DNA from: Hymenobacter negativus | GTDB lineage: Bacteria; Bacteroidota; Bacteroidia; Cytophagales; Hymenobacteraceae | Length of the DNA stretch: 64,000 nt | Direction: 5' to 3' | NCBI RefSeq assembly: GCF_017571495.1 | Contig: NZ_JAGETZ010000013.1 | Span: forward strand, 62,001 to 126,000 | Part shown: piece after piece, positions 44,571 through 52,678 of the stretch | Numbering within the stretch: the stretch's first letter is position 1 | Layout: every line of letters begins with the position of its first letter | Program-made: the position numbers and the translations under genes | The notes under the pieces: model-generated | What the model saw: only the letters and a program-made list of their open reading frames with translations | Told to the model about the DNA's origin: nothing | Databases searched by the model: none

Positions 44571-46367
44571 TTATTCCTTCACAAGGCGGGCACGGACGCT
44601 GCCCGTTGCAGTACGTGCTTCTAATAGGTAGATACCAGCGGCCAGGCCCGCAACGGGTACCGTGGCCGTGTTGCGGCCCGTGGGTACCGCACCCGTCCAC
44701 ACGAGGCGGCCGTTGAGGTCGGTGAGCAGCAGTTGGGCATTGCCTTTCAGGTGGTCGAGGTCGATTTGCACGGCATCGGAAGCGGGCACCGGGCTGGCCT
44801 GAATGCTCAGCCCATCGGGGCCGGGTTGGCCCACGCGCGTGGCCAGCGGGCCCGTGGTCCCAAACACCTTGAATGCCATGGCTTGGTTAACGCTGGTCGC
44901 ACCAGTACCCGTGCCGGCATCAACCAGCGCCGTCCAGGTGGTGACGCCGGCTGTGGTGCTGCCTTGCAGAGCGTTGGCCCCCGTCTGGGTGCGGGCGCCC
45001 ACGGTGGTCACGGGCACGTAGAAATGGGTGCCGCCCCCAGTCACGGTCGACGACCAGCTAACCCAGTAGGTGCCGGGCGTCAGCACTACGGCGGGCGCAA
45101 CGGTGGCCTGCACCTCCCAGACTTTGCGGGTGGTGCCGGGGGCAGCAGGTGTAGGATAGAGGCTGTTGAAAACGCGGTAAGTCAGCGCGTCAGTGGACGT
45201 ACCCAATCGGTTGGTGGTTGCGTCGCCGAATACTACCGTGGCGCCCGCGGTGCCCGGCTGCCCGCGCCACACGCGAATGGATAAGGTAGCGAAAGGCGAA
45301 GGCGTGGCCGCTGCCCCGGTTTGGTAGCCGAAAAAACTGAAGCTATTCACCGTCCAGCTCTGGCCCGCTGGCACCACAAAGTCGTCGGCTAGTTCGAGCG
45401 AAGGGCTGAGTGATTGGCTGGCGGTGTAGCCGGAGTTGGTGTTGGCCACGGCCGTGTTGCCGGTGTCGTTCTGGACCTCGCTCCACTGCGTGCCCGTGGG
45501 CGCGGCGACCCCGCTTTTGCTGGTAGCCCCGGTAGCAATGGAGCTGGCGGTCAGGCTGGTGGCTCCATTATTGAACAGCGGCGTGCCTGCACTAGGCGTG
45601 GTGGTCGTGCCCAGGACCCTGAAGGCCATGGCTTGGTTGACAGTGGTGGCGCCGGTACCGGTGCCAGCATCGGTGAGGGCCGTCCAGGTGGTGGTGCCCG
45701 AAGCGGTAACGCCTTGTAGGGCATTGGCCCCCGTTTGGGTGCGGGCACCCACGGTGGTCACGGGCACGAAAAAGTGCGTGGCATTGGCCGTCACGTTGGA
45801 CGACCAGCTAATCCAGTAAGTGCCGGCAGGCAGTACCAAAGCCGGGGAAACGGTAGCCGCTACTTCCCACACCTTGCGGGTGGTGGTAGGTGCTGCAGCC
45901 GTGGGGTACAGGCTGTTGAAAATGCGGTATGCTGCCGCATCGGTGGACGTGCCCAGCCGGTTGGTGGTCAGGTTGCCGAAAACAACGGTGGCGCCCGCGG
46001 TGCCTGGCTGCCCGTTCCACACCTGAATGTATAGCTCGGTGAAGGGGGAAGTGGTGGCTCCGGCTCCGGTTTGGTAGCCGAAAAAGTTAAAGCTGCTCAC
46101 CGTCCAGCTTTGGCCCGCCGGCACCACAAAGTCGTCGGCCAACTGGTAGCTCAGGCTTTGGTTAGCGGTGTAGCCGGAGTTGGTGTTGGCCACGGCCGTG
46201 TTGCCGGTGTCGTTCTGGACCTCGCTCCACTGCGTGCCCGTGGGCGCGGCGACCCCGCTTTTGCTGGTAGCCCCGGTTAAAATAGAGCCGTTGGTGAATA
46301 GCTGCTGGGCCCAGCTACTGAAAGTAGCGGATGTGAGTAGCGTAAAAACAAGGAAGAGCTTTTTCAT
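44571..46367 (-). CDS. Exported protein of two 248-residue repeats with type IX sorting domain
   Basis: About 598 residues from ATG 46367 (MKKLFLVFTLLTSATFSSWAQQ signal peptide). Two tandem units each begin GATSKSGVAAPTGTQWSEVQND and contain ADDFVVPAGQSWTV, FFGYQTGA, GTYWISWSS-type strands, and end NQAMAFRVLGTT. The pattern resembles jelly-roll adhesive or carbohydrate-binding modules, but I recognise no named family. A type A CTD (SPVPASDAVQIDL...LAAGIYLLEAR) closes the protein. At DNA level the repeats share a 113-bp identical block, so the duplication is recent or is being homogenised. Confidence 0.82.
   Translation of the reverse strand: MKKLFLVFTLLTSATFSSWAQQLFTNGSILTGATSKSGVAAPTGTQWSEVQNDTGNTAVANTNSGYTANQSLSYQLADDFVVPAGQSWTVSSFNFFGYQTGAGATTSPFTELYIQVWNGQPGTAGATVVFGNLTTNRLGTSTDAAAYRIFNSLYPTAAAPTTTRKVWEVAATVSPALVLPAGTYWISWSSNVTANATHFFVPVTTVGARTQTGANALQGVTASGTTTWTALTDAGTGTGATTVNQAMAFRVLGTTTTPSAGTPLFNNGATSLTASSIATGATSKSGVAAPTGTQWSEVQNDTGNTAVANTNSGYTASQSLSPSLELADDFVVPAGQSWTVNSFSFFGYQTGAAATPSPFATLSIRVWRGQPGTAGATVVFGDATTNRLGTSTDALTYRVFNSLYPTPAAPGTTRKVWEVQATVAPAVVLTPGTYWVSWSSTVTGGGTHFYVPVTTVGARTQTGANALQGSTTAGVTTWTALVDAGTGTGATSVNQAMAFKVFGTTGPLATRVGQPGPDGLSIQASPVPASDAVQIDLDHLKGNAQLLLTDLNGRLVWTGAVPTGRNTATVPVAGLAAGIYLLEARTATGSVRARLVKE
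45421..45533. repeat. Exact 113-bp direct repeat, copy 1 (inside 44571-46367)
   Basis: Identical to 46165-46277; the offset is 744 bases (248 codons). It encodes the GATSKSGV...SGYTA part of the repeat unit. Confidence 0.95.
46165..46277. repeat. Exact 113-bp direct repeat, copy 2
   Basis: Identical to 45421-45533. Lies near the 5' end of the repeat protein gene. Confidence 0.95.
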
Positions 46368-46466
46368 TTTTAGGAGTGGAAAGGTGGAAAATGTGAAAGC
46401 AATAACAGGTTCAGTCCTTAAATATATATTGTTAGTAATATAAAACAAGCCTTTTTCAAAAAGTAA

Positions 46467-46503
46467 TGTCCTGTCAACGTTGGTATTCAACATTGACAGG
46501 ACA
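46467..46503 (-). terminator. Terminator of the endonuclease V gene
   Basis: 16-bp arms with one mismatch (46467-46482/46488-46503, TGTCCTGTCAACGTTG) around a 5-base loop. On the reverse strand it is followed by ATTACTTTTTG. Confidence 0.8.
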
Positions 46504-46540
46504 TGGGTTTGGCAGCATTTGCGGCGGAGGTAGCCGCTGG

Positions 46541-47230
46541 TTATCGCACCTCTTTCTTGAACTCTTCGGCCCAGTGGTCGGCAAGCCGGGTGGGTTCGGG
46601 TAGCTTGTAGCCTTTCAGGCAGGCCAGGGTGAGGCGCGTGGCCGTGGCTTGGTCGCAGCGGTGGCCGGGGCTCACGAACAGCGGCAATACTTTGTCCTTG
46701 CTGCGGATAACTTCGCCAATCAACTCGCCGGATTTTGCATCGATAAGCGGCGAGATGTTGCCGCGCTCCAGGCCGGGCTCTTGGAATGTGCCGGTCAGCT
46801 TCTGCTTGGCCACGCCGAAGGTGGGCATATCGAGCAGCACGCCGAGGTGCGCGGCAATGCCCATGCGGCGTGGGTGCGCAATGCCTTGCCCATCCACCAT
46901 GATGACATCCGGCTTGTTTTGGAGCTTGGCAAAAGTGTGAATAACATTGGGCGCCTCGCGGAACGAGAGGAAGCCGGGCACGTAGGGCATGTCTACGGGG
47001 CCATGGTTATACACTTTTTCTACCAGCTCCAGCGAGGGAAATTTCAGCACCACGAACACCGACAGAATGGTGTCCGGGGTGGGGAACGACGAGTCGCAGC
47101 CCGCAATCAGACGCGGCTCCTGGGCCAGCGGCTCGGCGCGCACGCGCAGGCGCATTTCCTGCTGTTGCTGGGTGAGGCTTTGAACGAGGACGGGGTCGGG
47201 CGGCGGGCCAGGTGGGCGGTAGTAGGCCAT
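46541..47230 (-). CDS. nfi: Endonuclease V
   Basis: About 229 residues from ATG 47230. Repairs deaminated bases by cutting near inosine in DNA. Family motifs are all present: IAGCDSSF (catalytic Asp), PYVPGFLSFREAP (wedge and Glu), VMVDGQGIAHPRRMGIAAHLG (second Asp, His), and SPGHRCDQATA near the end. Length is normal. Divergent from the gene at 47327. Confidence 0.95.
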   Translation of the reverse strand: MAYYRPPGPPPDPVLVQSLTQQQQEMRLRVRAEPLAQEPRLIAGCDSSFPTPDTILSVFVVLKFPSLELVEKVYNHGPVDMPYVPGFLSFREAPNVIHTFAKLQNKPDVIMVDGQGIAHPRRMGIAAHLGVLLDMPTFGVAKQKLTGTFQEPGLERGNISPLIDAKSGELIGEVIRSKDKVLPLFVSPGHRCDQATATRLTLACLKGYKLPEPTRLADHWAEEFKKEVR

Positions 47231-47326
47231 TGAAGACGGAAAAATCAAAGTGGAGCGAAATAGCCCAACCGTAGCATCCTACGGCGACGACGGGCGTATT
47301 AAGAGCCATACGTTTCTTCGTCGGTC

Positions 47327-47914
47327 ATGTCTGATTCTGTTTCCACGCACTCTGAGCAACCTGCTTCCTCCGGCTCCGGTCCGCTGCTGGAGCGCCGCTA
47401 TTTTATCGATGTGGCCCGGCCTCGTCGCTCCCCAGCCCAACTCATGGCCGCGGTGCAAGCCGATGTGCCACACTTCTCGCCCGATGCCCTGGCCAATTTC
47501 AAAAAGAAAGACGGCGACGACAGCGAGCTGAGAGTTGGCGACGAGTTCAGCATCACCATTCTGGGGCCTTGGGATGGCTGCGTGCGCGTCACCGAGGTCA
47601 GCGCCACGACTTTCGAATTCATCACCCTCGAAGGCCACCCCGAAGCCGGCCGCATTCGCTTCGAGGCGCATTACCTGGACGAAAACCCCGATGTGCTGCG
47701 GTTTGAAATCCGCTCTTCGGCCCGCTCGCGCGACGGCCTGGTGGCTTTTGCCTACGATACCATCGGCGGTGGCAAGCTGCTGCAGGAGGCCACTTGGGTC
47801 GAGTTTTGCCGGCGCGTGGCGGCGGCCAGCGGTGGCCAGGCCTTGGCCGATGTTGTGGTCGAGACTTTCCGGCATGGCGGCACCGGCCACGTTGAACACA
47901 CTCGCCATGAATAA
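47327..47914 (+). CDS. Conserved protein, possibly SRPBCC/DUF1990-related
   Basis: 195 residues, no signal peptide. Segments such as LLERRYFIDVARPRRSP, LRVGDEFSITILGPWDGCVRVTEV and RFEIRSSARSRDGLVAFAYDTIG alternate like beta-strands of a hotdog or SRPBCC-type fold. I do not recognise a named family. It overlaps the following DUF1990 gene by 8 bases, so the two are made together and may form a complex. Confidence 0.65.
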   Translation: MSDSVSTHSEQPASSGSGPLLERRYFIDVARPRRSPAQLMAAVQADVPHFSPDALANFKKKDGDDSELRVGDEFSITILGPWDGCVRVTEVSATTFEFITLEGHPEAGRIRFEAHYLDENPDVLRFEIRSSARSRDGLVAFAYDTIGGGKLLQEATWVEFCRRVAAASGGQALADVVVETFRHGGTGHVEHTRHE

Positions 47915-48617
47915 CCAGACCGCCTCTGTGCCTGCCTCAGCCAAGCCTCCCATGTGGGAGCAGTACCGTGCCCGCCTCGACGCCTACACCAACGCCAAGG
48001 TTAACTACGATTTCTCGCGCCAAAACGAGTACACCAGCGAAACCGGCTGGCGCCTCGACGACTACGAAGCTGACCTGCCCGCTGAAGCTCCCGGCCCGCC
48101 CGAAGCCGCCGGCTCTTTCGCCGCTGCCCAGGACGTGCTGCGCCGCTACGCCTTCCCACCGCCCGACCTCATCACCGGCATCTTCAACCCCGAAGGCCCG
48201 CTCGAAAAGCGCATCATGGTGCTGCGGGCGCAGTTTCTGTTCTTTAAATTCTACTTCGGCGTGCGTGTGAGTGAGGTGACCGACGAAGAAGCCCGCGATA
48301 CGCCCCACGGCCCCGAGCGGGTGTGGGGCTACGGCTACCGCACCCTCGAAGGCCACTTCGAACGCGGTCAGATTGACTTCACCATCCACAAAAACCTGAA
48401 ATCCGGCGCGGTGCAGTTTCGCATTCATGCCGTGTCGCAGCTCGGCCAGATTCGCAACCCTTTCTATTGGGTCGGTTTTCGGCTGTTTGGGCGCATGCTC
48501 CAGCGCAAGTTCGCCCGCGAGTCGTTGCGCCGCATGAAGGAAATGGTGAGCCAAGCGCTGGCCACGGGTACCCCGCCCGCAATGCCCGCGCGTGCCGCCT
48601 TGGTGAAGGAGCATTAG
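47907..48617 (+). CDS. DUF1990 (UPF0548) family protein
   Basis: About 236 residues from ATG 47907. The DUF1990 pattern is visible: WRLDDYEADLP, VLRRYAFPPPDLITGIF, then GYGYRTLEGHFERGQIDF and AVSQLGQIRNPFYW. Members are uncharacterised, found in bacteria and plants. Overlaps the preceding gene by 8 bases and converges on the head-GIN gene with 15 bases between stops. Confidence 0.85.
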   Translation: MNNQTASVPASAKPPMWEQYRARLDAYTNAKVNYDFSRQNEYTSETGWRLDDYEADLPAEAPGPPEAAGSFAAAQDVLRRYAFPPPDLITGIFNPEGPLEKRIMVLRAQFLFFKFYFGVRVSEVTDEEARDTPHGPERVWGYGYRTLEGHFERGQIDFTIHKNLKSGAVQFRIHAVSQLGQIRNPFYWVGFRLFGRMLQRKFARESLRRMKEMVSQALATGTPPAMPARAALVKEH

Positions 48618-48632
48618 CTACGAGTGCGCCGC

Positions 48633-49319
48633 TTATCCTACGTGCCGGATTTCGCCTTCACCGTAATGGCGCACATCAAGCAGCCGGCCGGGACCGGCGT
48701 AGTGCACGAAGCCTGCGCCGAGGTGCTGAATGGTAATGGTTTGCTCGGCGCGCAGCTGGAGGTTGCCTTCCCCCAGGTTGCGAAGCTTGAGGTGCTGGGC
48801 CGTGAGCTCGCCGCAGTCCAGGTCGCCTTCCGATAGGTTGGTGATTTTGACCGCGCCCGCCGTGCCGGCTAGCTGCACCTGGCCCTGGCAGGCGCAGTGC
48901 AGGGTGAGCTGGTTGGCCTGCAGGCGGAGCTGGGTATTGCCAATGGACTGAATTTTGATTTCCAGTGGCTCGATGGCCAGCAGCGGCTCGGGGCAGATGA
49001 CGTGGCCTTCGCTGGCAATGTCGAGGTGCTGAAGCTGGCGCACGTACACCGCTACGTGCAGCTGCGAGTAGGCGGGCCGCCGCAGCTTGTCCTCGGTGGT
49101 GACGTAGAGCGTGCGGCCGGCATTGGCGATGCTGACGTGCTCCAATAGGTTGTCGTCGGTTTCGATAACGACCTTTTCTTCTGTGCTTTGGCGCAGCTCT
49201 ACGGTGCCGTGCACGCTCAGGTGCAGGCGGGTGAAAGAGCTGACGGGTTGCGTGCGCACCGCAAGGGTGCCGTTGCCTTGGACTTGCATGAGTTGGCGGA
49301 GTTGTTTGAATGAAAACAT
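48633..49319 (-). CDS. Head-GIN / DUF2807-like beta-helix protein
   Basis: About 228 residues from ATG 49319; a longer frame has low-complexity, arginine-rich sequence typical of a false extension. Repeating short strands (FTRLHLSVHGTVELRQ, LDIASEGHV, LKIRNLGEGNLQLRAEQTI-like, VRHYGEGEI) match the putative auto-adhesin domain DUF2807. No signal peptide is seen, which is unusual for this family. Downstream of and probably co-transcribed with the small gene at 49334. Confidence 0.8.
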   Translation of the reverse strand: MFSFKQLRQLMQVQGNGTLAVRTQPVSSFTRLHLSVHGTVELRQSTEEKVVIETDDNLLEHVSIANAGRTLYVTTEDKLRRPAYSQLHVAVYVRQLQHLDIASEGHVICPEPLLAIEPLEIKIQSIGNTQLRLQANQLTLHCACQGQVQLAGTAGAVKITNLSEGDLDCGELTAQHLKLRNLGEGNLQLRAEQTITIQHLGAGFVHYAGPGRLLDVRHYGEGEIRHVG

Positions 49320-49333
49320 GAGGGACAATGAGG

Positions 49334-49558
49334 TCAGTCGGGGAGGGGGGTGCAGGCGTGGCCGTGGGCATGCAGCAGGGCTGCCACGGCCCGGGCATCG
49401 GGTGGGCCAGCGGGGCTTGCCACGCGCAGAATGCGGTCGCAGTCGTCCAGGTCGAAGGTGATGCGCCAGGTAGGAAAGCGGACCCGCAGGCAGCGCAGAA
49501 GGGAGGTAGCTATGCACGGGCAAGCCACGTCGGTGCGAAAAACTTCAACTTCGGGCAT
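49334..49558 (-). CDS. Small HMA-like protein
   Basis: About 74 residues from ATG 49558. EVEVFRTDVACPCIATSLLRCLRVRFPTWRITFDLDDCDRILRV follows the beta-alpha-beta spacing of heavy-metal-associated ferredoxin folds, with a CPC pair at the usual metal loop region. It ends HAHGHACTPLPD. It lies 14 bases before the head-GIN gene. Metal binding is possible, not shown. Confidence 0.65.
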   Translation of the reverse strand: MPEVEVFRTDVACPCIATSLLRCLRVRFPTWRITFDLDDCDRILRVASPAGPPDARAVAALLHAHGHACTPLPD

Positions 49559-49776
49559 AAGCAAGCGGCGCGGCCGGTAGGAGGTCCGATGCCGGTGCAA
49601 ACTTCCTCGCCCAGTCAAGCCAGCGCGTTACACTTGCCGGAGCCAGACGTACAGAATCAGGAAACCGTCGCTGAGAAGCAGCAAAAACTCCGGCTCATGT
49701 AAGTAGAAGTTCGTTTCTTGTAACTGCGCCAGCGGCTCATCACCAGACCTTTGTCTCATTACCTGGCTTTTCTGCT

Positions 49777-50223
49777 ATGAATGAGTCTGCGCTAGCTGCC
49801 CGTGAACAAATCCAACTCCTCTTCGACCAACTGGCGGCCGTTTGGCAAGCAGGGGATGGCGAACAATTTGCCACCAATTTTACCGACGATGCTGATTATG
49901 TCGTGTTCGATGGTACCCATTTGACTGGCCGAGCGGCCATCGCGCAAGCCCACCAGGAGTTGTTCAGTGGTGTATTGCGCGGCTCCCGGTTGGTGCGCGG
50001 CGCCGTCACTGATTTCCGGCTGCTAGCCCCGACCGTGGCGCTGATGCACAGCACCGGCGCGGTGCAGATGCGCTGGCAGAAGCAGGCACCCGCTGGGCGA
50101 GAATCTATCCAGACGATGGTGGCGGTGCTGGAAGGCGGGTGCTGGCAGTTTGCCGCCTTCCAGAACACCCGCATTAAGCCGCCCGGCCTGCTTGCCAAGC
50201 TGTTACTGCGCCTGATGAAATAA
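49777..50223 (+). CDS. SnoaL/DUF4440-like protein (SgcJ/EcaC type)
   Basis: 148 residues with an NTF2-like fold: REQIQLLFDQLAAVWQAGDGEQFATNFTDDADYVVFDGTHLTGRAAIAQAH is the diagnostic N-terminal half. Such proteins bind small hydrophobic ligands or act as isomerases or hydrolases. GACCTTTG at 49745-49752 is one mismatch from a -7 box. The AraC gene follows after 24 bases. Confidence 0.87.
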   Translation: MNESALAAREQIQLLFDQLAAVWQAGDGEQFATNFTDDADYVVFDGTHLTGRAAIAQAHQELFSGVLRGSRLVRGAVTDFRLLAPTVALMHSTGAVQMRWQKQAPAGRESIQTMVAVLEGGCWQFAAFQNTRIKPPGLLAKLLLRLMK

Positions 50224-50247
50224 CTTGCTTCTCCTTTCCCCACGGCC

Positions 50248-51228
50248 ATGCCCCTTGAAGTCCGCCACGGCAGTAGCCAGCTCCTTATTCACCGCAACGA
50301 CTACGTGGCCAGCGACTTTCACGCCACGGAGCTGGTAGAGCACGTGCGCGAAATTGAGCTGCCGATTGGCAAAGGCTACCAGGCGCACTGGTATTTCGAG
50401 GGCATCCGGCTGGCTTATTCGCGCTGGCGCTACCGGGAGCCCTTCACCGCCGAGTGGCACACCGACCTCGACGTGGTGCACCTGCACTTCAACCTGCGCG
50501 GCCGCACCATTATCGAGAACCGCCGGGCCGGTACCGTGCTCCACCTGGCCAGCTACCAGCACAATCTCTCCTACGCCCACGGCTTCGAGGGCACCATCCG
50601 CAACGAGGAGCTGGAATCGGAAACTTTCATCCTGCAATTCACTAAGCCCGCGTTCTTGGAGCTGGCCCAGCATGCCAACGAGCCGCTGCGCCGCTTTTGT
50701 GCCGCCGTGCTTCAGGGCCAGCAGCTGGTGCTCAGCGAGCAGGGCCTGCACCTCAACCTGGCGCTGCACACTGCCATCCGCGAGGTGCTGGACTGCCGCT
50801 TTGCGGGCCCACTGAAAAAGCTGTTTCTCTACTCCAAGGCCCTGGAAATACTGGTGTTGCAGGCCGATGCCTTCGAGCAGGCGCAGGCCCCGCGCCGCTA
50901 CGCCCGTACCGACTACGACCAGGAGCGCCTGCTCTTTGCCCGCGACTACCTCGTGCAGCACCTGGCCCTGCCGCCCAGCCTGCCTGAGTTGGCCCGCTTG
51001 GCGGGCCTCAACGAGTTTAAGCTGAAAAAAGGCTTCAAAGAGCTGTTCGGCCAAACTGTGTTCGGCTACCTCAGCGACTACCGTCTGGCCGACGCCCGGG
51101 CCCAGTTGCAGGACCGTCAGAAAACAGCCAGTGAATTAGCGTTTGAGCTGGGCTATTCATCAGTGCAGCACTTCAGCACGGCGTTTAAAAAGAAGTTCGG
51201 CGTAAGCCCCACGGAGCTGAAAGGCTAG
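50248..51228 (+). CDS. AraC-family transcriptional regulator
   Basis: 326 residues. The C-terminal 100 residues hold two helix-turn-helix motifs: SLPELARLAGLNEFKLKKGFKELFG and TASELAFELGYSSVQHFSTAFKKKFGVSPTELKG. The N-terminal part (YRVPIGKGYQAHWYFEGIRL-like, then FNLRGRTII) is an AraC ligand-type barrel. It is followed 134 bases later by the alcohol dehydrogenase gene, a plausible target. Confidence 0.93.
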   Translation: MPLEVRHGSSQLLIHRNDYVASDFHATELVEHVREIELPIGKGYQAHWYFEGIRLAYSRWRYREPFTAEWHTDLDVVHLHFNLRGRTIIENRRAGTVLHLASYQHNLSYAHGFEGTIRNEELESETFILQFTKPAFLELAQHANEPLRRFCAAVLQGQQLVLSEQGLHLNLALHTAIREVLDCRFAGPLKKLFLYSKALEILVLQADAFEQAQAPRRYARTDYDQERLLFARDYLVQHLALPPSLPELARLAGLNEFKLKKGFKELFGQTVFGYLSDYRLADARAQLQDRQKTASELAFELGYSSVQHFSTAFKKKFGVSPTELKG

Positions 51229-51362
51229 CCATCGGGAGGGCGAAAGCCAACAGCCAGGCCACGCAATCAGGCAGGTTTTGCCCCGCTGGCCCAACCTTCG
51301 CCCGCTTATGGAGTTTAGTCCTCGGCCCCTGGGCTACATTCTATATCCTGTTTCCCTTAAAT

Positions 51363-52415
51363 ATGCTCCCAACGAAAGCTTATGCGGCTCCGGCCGTAAA
51401 CGTTCCCTTAGCACCTTTCAACTTTGAGCGGCGCGACGTCGGCCCGCACGACGTACTCATTGACATTCAGTTTTGTGGCGTGTGCCACTCCGACCTGCAC
51501 CAGGTCCGCGACGAATGGGGCGGCTCTATCTTCCCCATGGTGCCCGGCCACGAAATCGTGGGCCGCATCACGCAGGTGGGCGAGCACGTCAAGAACTTCA
51601 AAGTGGGCGACCTGGCCGGCGTGGGCTGCATGGTCGATTCCTGCCGCACCTGCCCCAACTGCCAGGAGGGCCTGGAGCAGTACTGCGAAACCACTGGCAT
51701 GGTGGGCACCTACGGCGGCATCGAAAAGGAAACCGGCCGGCCTACCTACGGCGGCTACTCCAGCCAGATTGTGGTGGATGAAAAGTACACCCTCAAAGTA
51801 TCCGACAAGCTGGACCTCGCCCGCGTAGCGCCGCTGCTGTGCGCCGGCATCACCACCTACTCGCCCCTGCGTCAGTGGAAAGTGGGGTCTGGCCACCGCG
51901 TAGCCGTGATGGGCCTCGGCGGTCTGGGCCACATGGCCGTGAAGCTGGCCGTCGCCATGGGCGCCGAAGTCACCGTCCTCAGCACCTCGCCCAACAAGGA
52001 AGCCGATGCCAAAGAGCTAGGTGCCCACAAGTTTGTGGTAACCAAAGACGAGGCCCAGCTGAAGTCCGTGCGCAACTACTTTGACTTCATCATCAACACC
52101 GTGTCGGCCCCGCTCGACCTGGCTGCCTACCTGAACCTGTTGCGCCGTGACGGCACCATGATTCTGCTAGGCGTGCCGCCGGAGGCGCCGCAGGTCCACG
52201 CCTTCAACCTGATTGGCAAGCGCCGCCGCATCGCCGGTTCGCTCATCGGAGGCATCGCCGAAACCCAGGAAATGCTGGACTTCTGCGCCGAGCACAATAT
52301 CATGTCCGACATCGAAATCATTGACATGAAGGACATCAACGAGTCATACGAGCGCATGCTGAAAGGCGACGTGAAATACCGCTTCGTGATTGATTTGGCG
52401 ACACTGAACAACTAG
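51363..52415 (+). CDS. Zinc-dependent NAD(P) alcohol dehydrogenase (cinnamyl-alcohol-type)
   Basis: 350 residues. Catalytic zinc residues are in CGVCHSDLHQV and GHEIVGRI; the structural zinc lies in CRTCPNCQEGLEQYC (four Cys). The Rossmann motif is VAVMGLGGLGHMAVKLAVAMGAE. Similar to YahK/AdhC-like aldehyde reductases that reduce broad aldehydes with NADPH. TSPNKEADA after the second strand favours NADPH, as in the CAD group. It may be controlled by the preceding AraC regulator. Confidence 0.94.
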   Translation: MLPTKAYAAPAVNVPLAPFNFERRDVGPHDVLIDIQFCGVCHSDLHQVRDEWGGSIFPMVPGHEIVGRITQVGEHVKNFKVGDLAGVGCMVDSCRTCPNCQEGLEQYCETTGMVGTYGGIEKETGRPTYGGYSSQIVVDEKYTLKVSDKLDLARVAPLLCAGITTYSPLRQWKVGSGHRVAVMGLGGLGHMAVKLAVAMGAEVTVLSTSPNKEADAKELGAHKFVVTKDEAQLKSVRNYFDFIINTVSAPLDLAAYLNLLRRDGTMILLGVPPEAPQVHAFNLIGKRRRIAGSLIGGIAETQEMLDFCAEHNIMSDIEIIDMKDINESYERMLKGDVKYRFVIDLATLNN

Positions 52416-52470
52416 CGTTTTAACTTTAAATAATGAGGCAGTTTAGAAAGCTGTTTTTCGCAAGTTCACC

Positions 52471-52557
52471 TGTCATCCTGAGCGGAGCGAAGGACCTTAG
52501 CACGCAGGCACGAAGCATTCAGTAGTGCTAAGGCCCTTCGCTCCATTTAGGATGACA
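52471..52557. repeat. 87-bp palindromic repeat (TGCTGAGC family variant)
   Basis: The left arm starts TGTCATCCTGAGCGGAGCGA (52471) and the right arm ends AGGATGACA (52557), with inner GTGCTAAGG complementarity. Extra outer complementarity (AGCTGTTT/AAACAGCT) flanks it. Confidence 0.8.
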
Positions 52558-52618
52558 TTTCCTAAACAGCTTCAATGATAGAGGTACGAAGTATCCCATC
52601 TTTATCATTGGTTCATTC

Positions 52619-52661
52619 AACGAAAAGAGGCTCCTGCAATCAGCGGGAGCCTCTTTTCGTT
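52619..52661. terminator. Bidirectional terminator
   Basis: 16-bp perfect arms beginning AACGAAAAGAGGCTCC (52619-52634/52646-52661). It serves the convergent alcohol dehydrogenase and serine hydrolase genes, with A/T-rich runs on both sides of the stem. Confidence 0.85.
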
Positions 52662-52678
52662 AAAGTCTCATTCTTTAT

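Noticed and set aside
45421..46277. Direct repeats considered as a possible mobile element
   Set aside because: The copies are in frame, spaced by exactly 248 codons and part of a protein repeat, with no transposase or terminal inverted repeats.
50203..51054. Reverse open frame of 283 codons
   Set aside because: Antisense to the AraC regulator; no motif.
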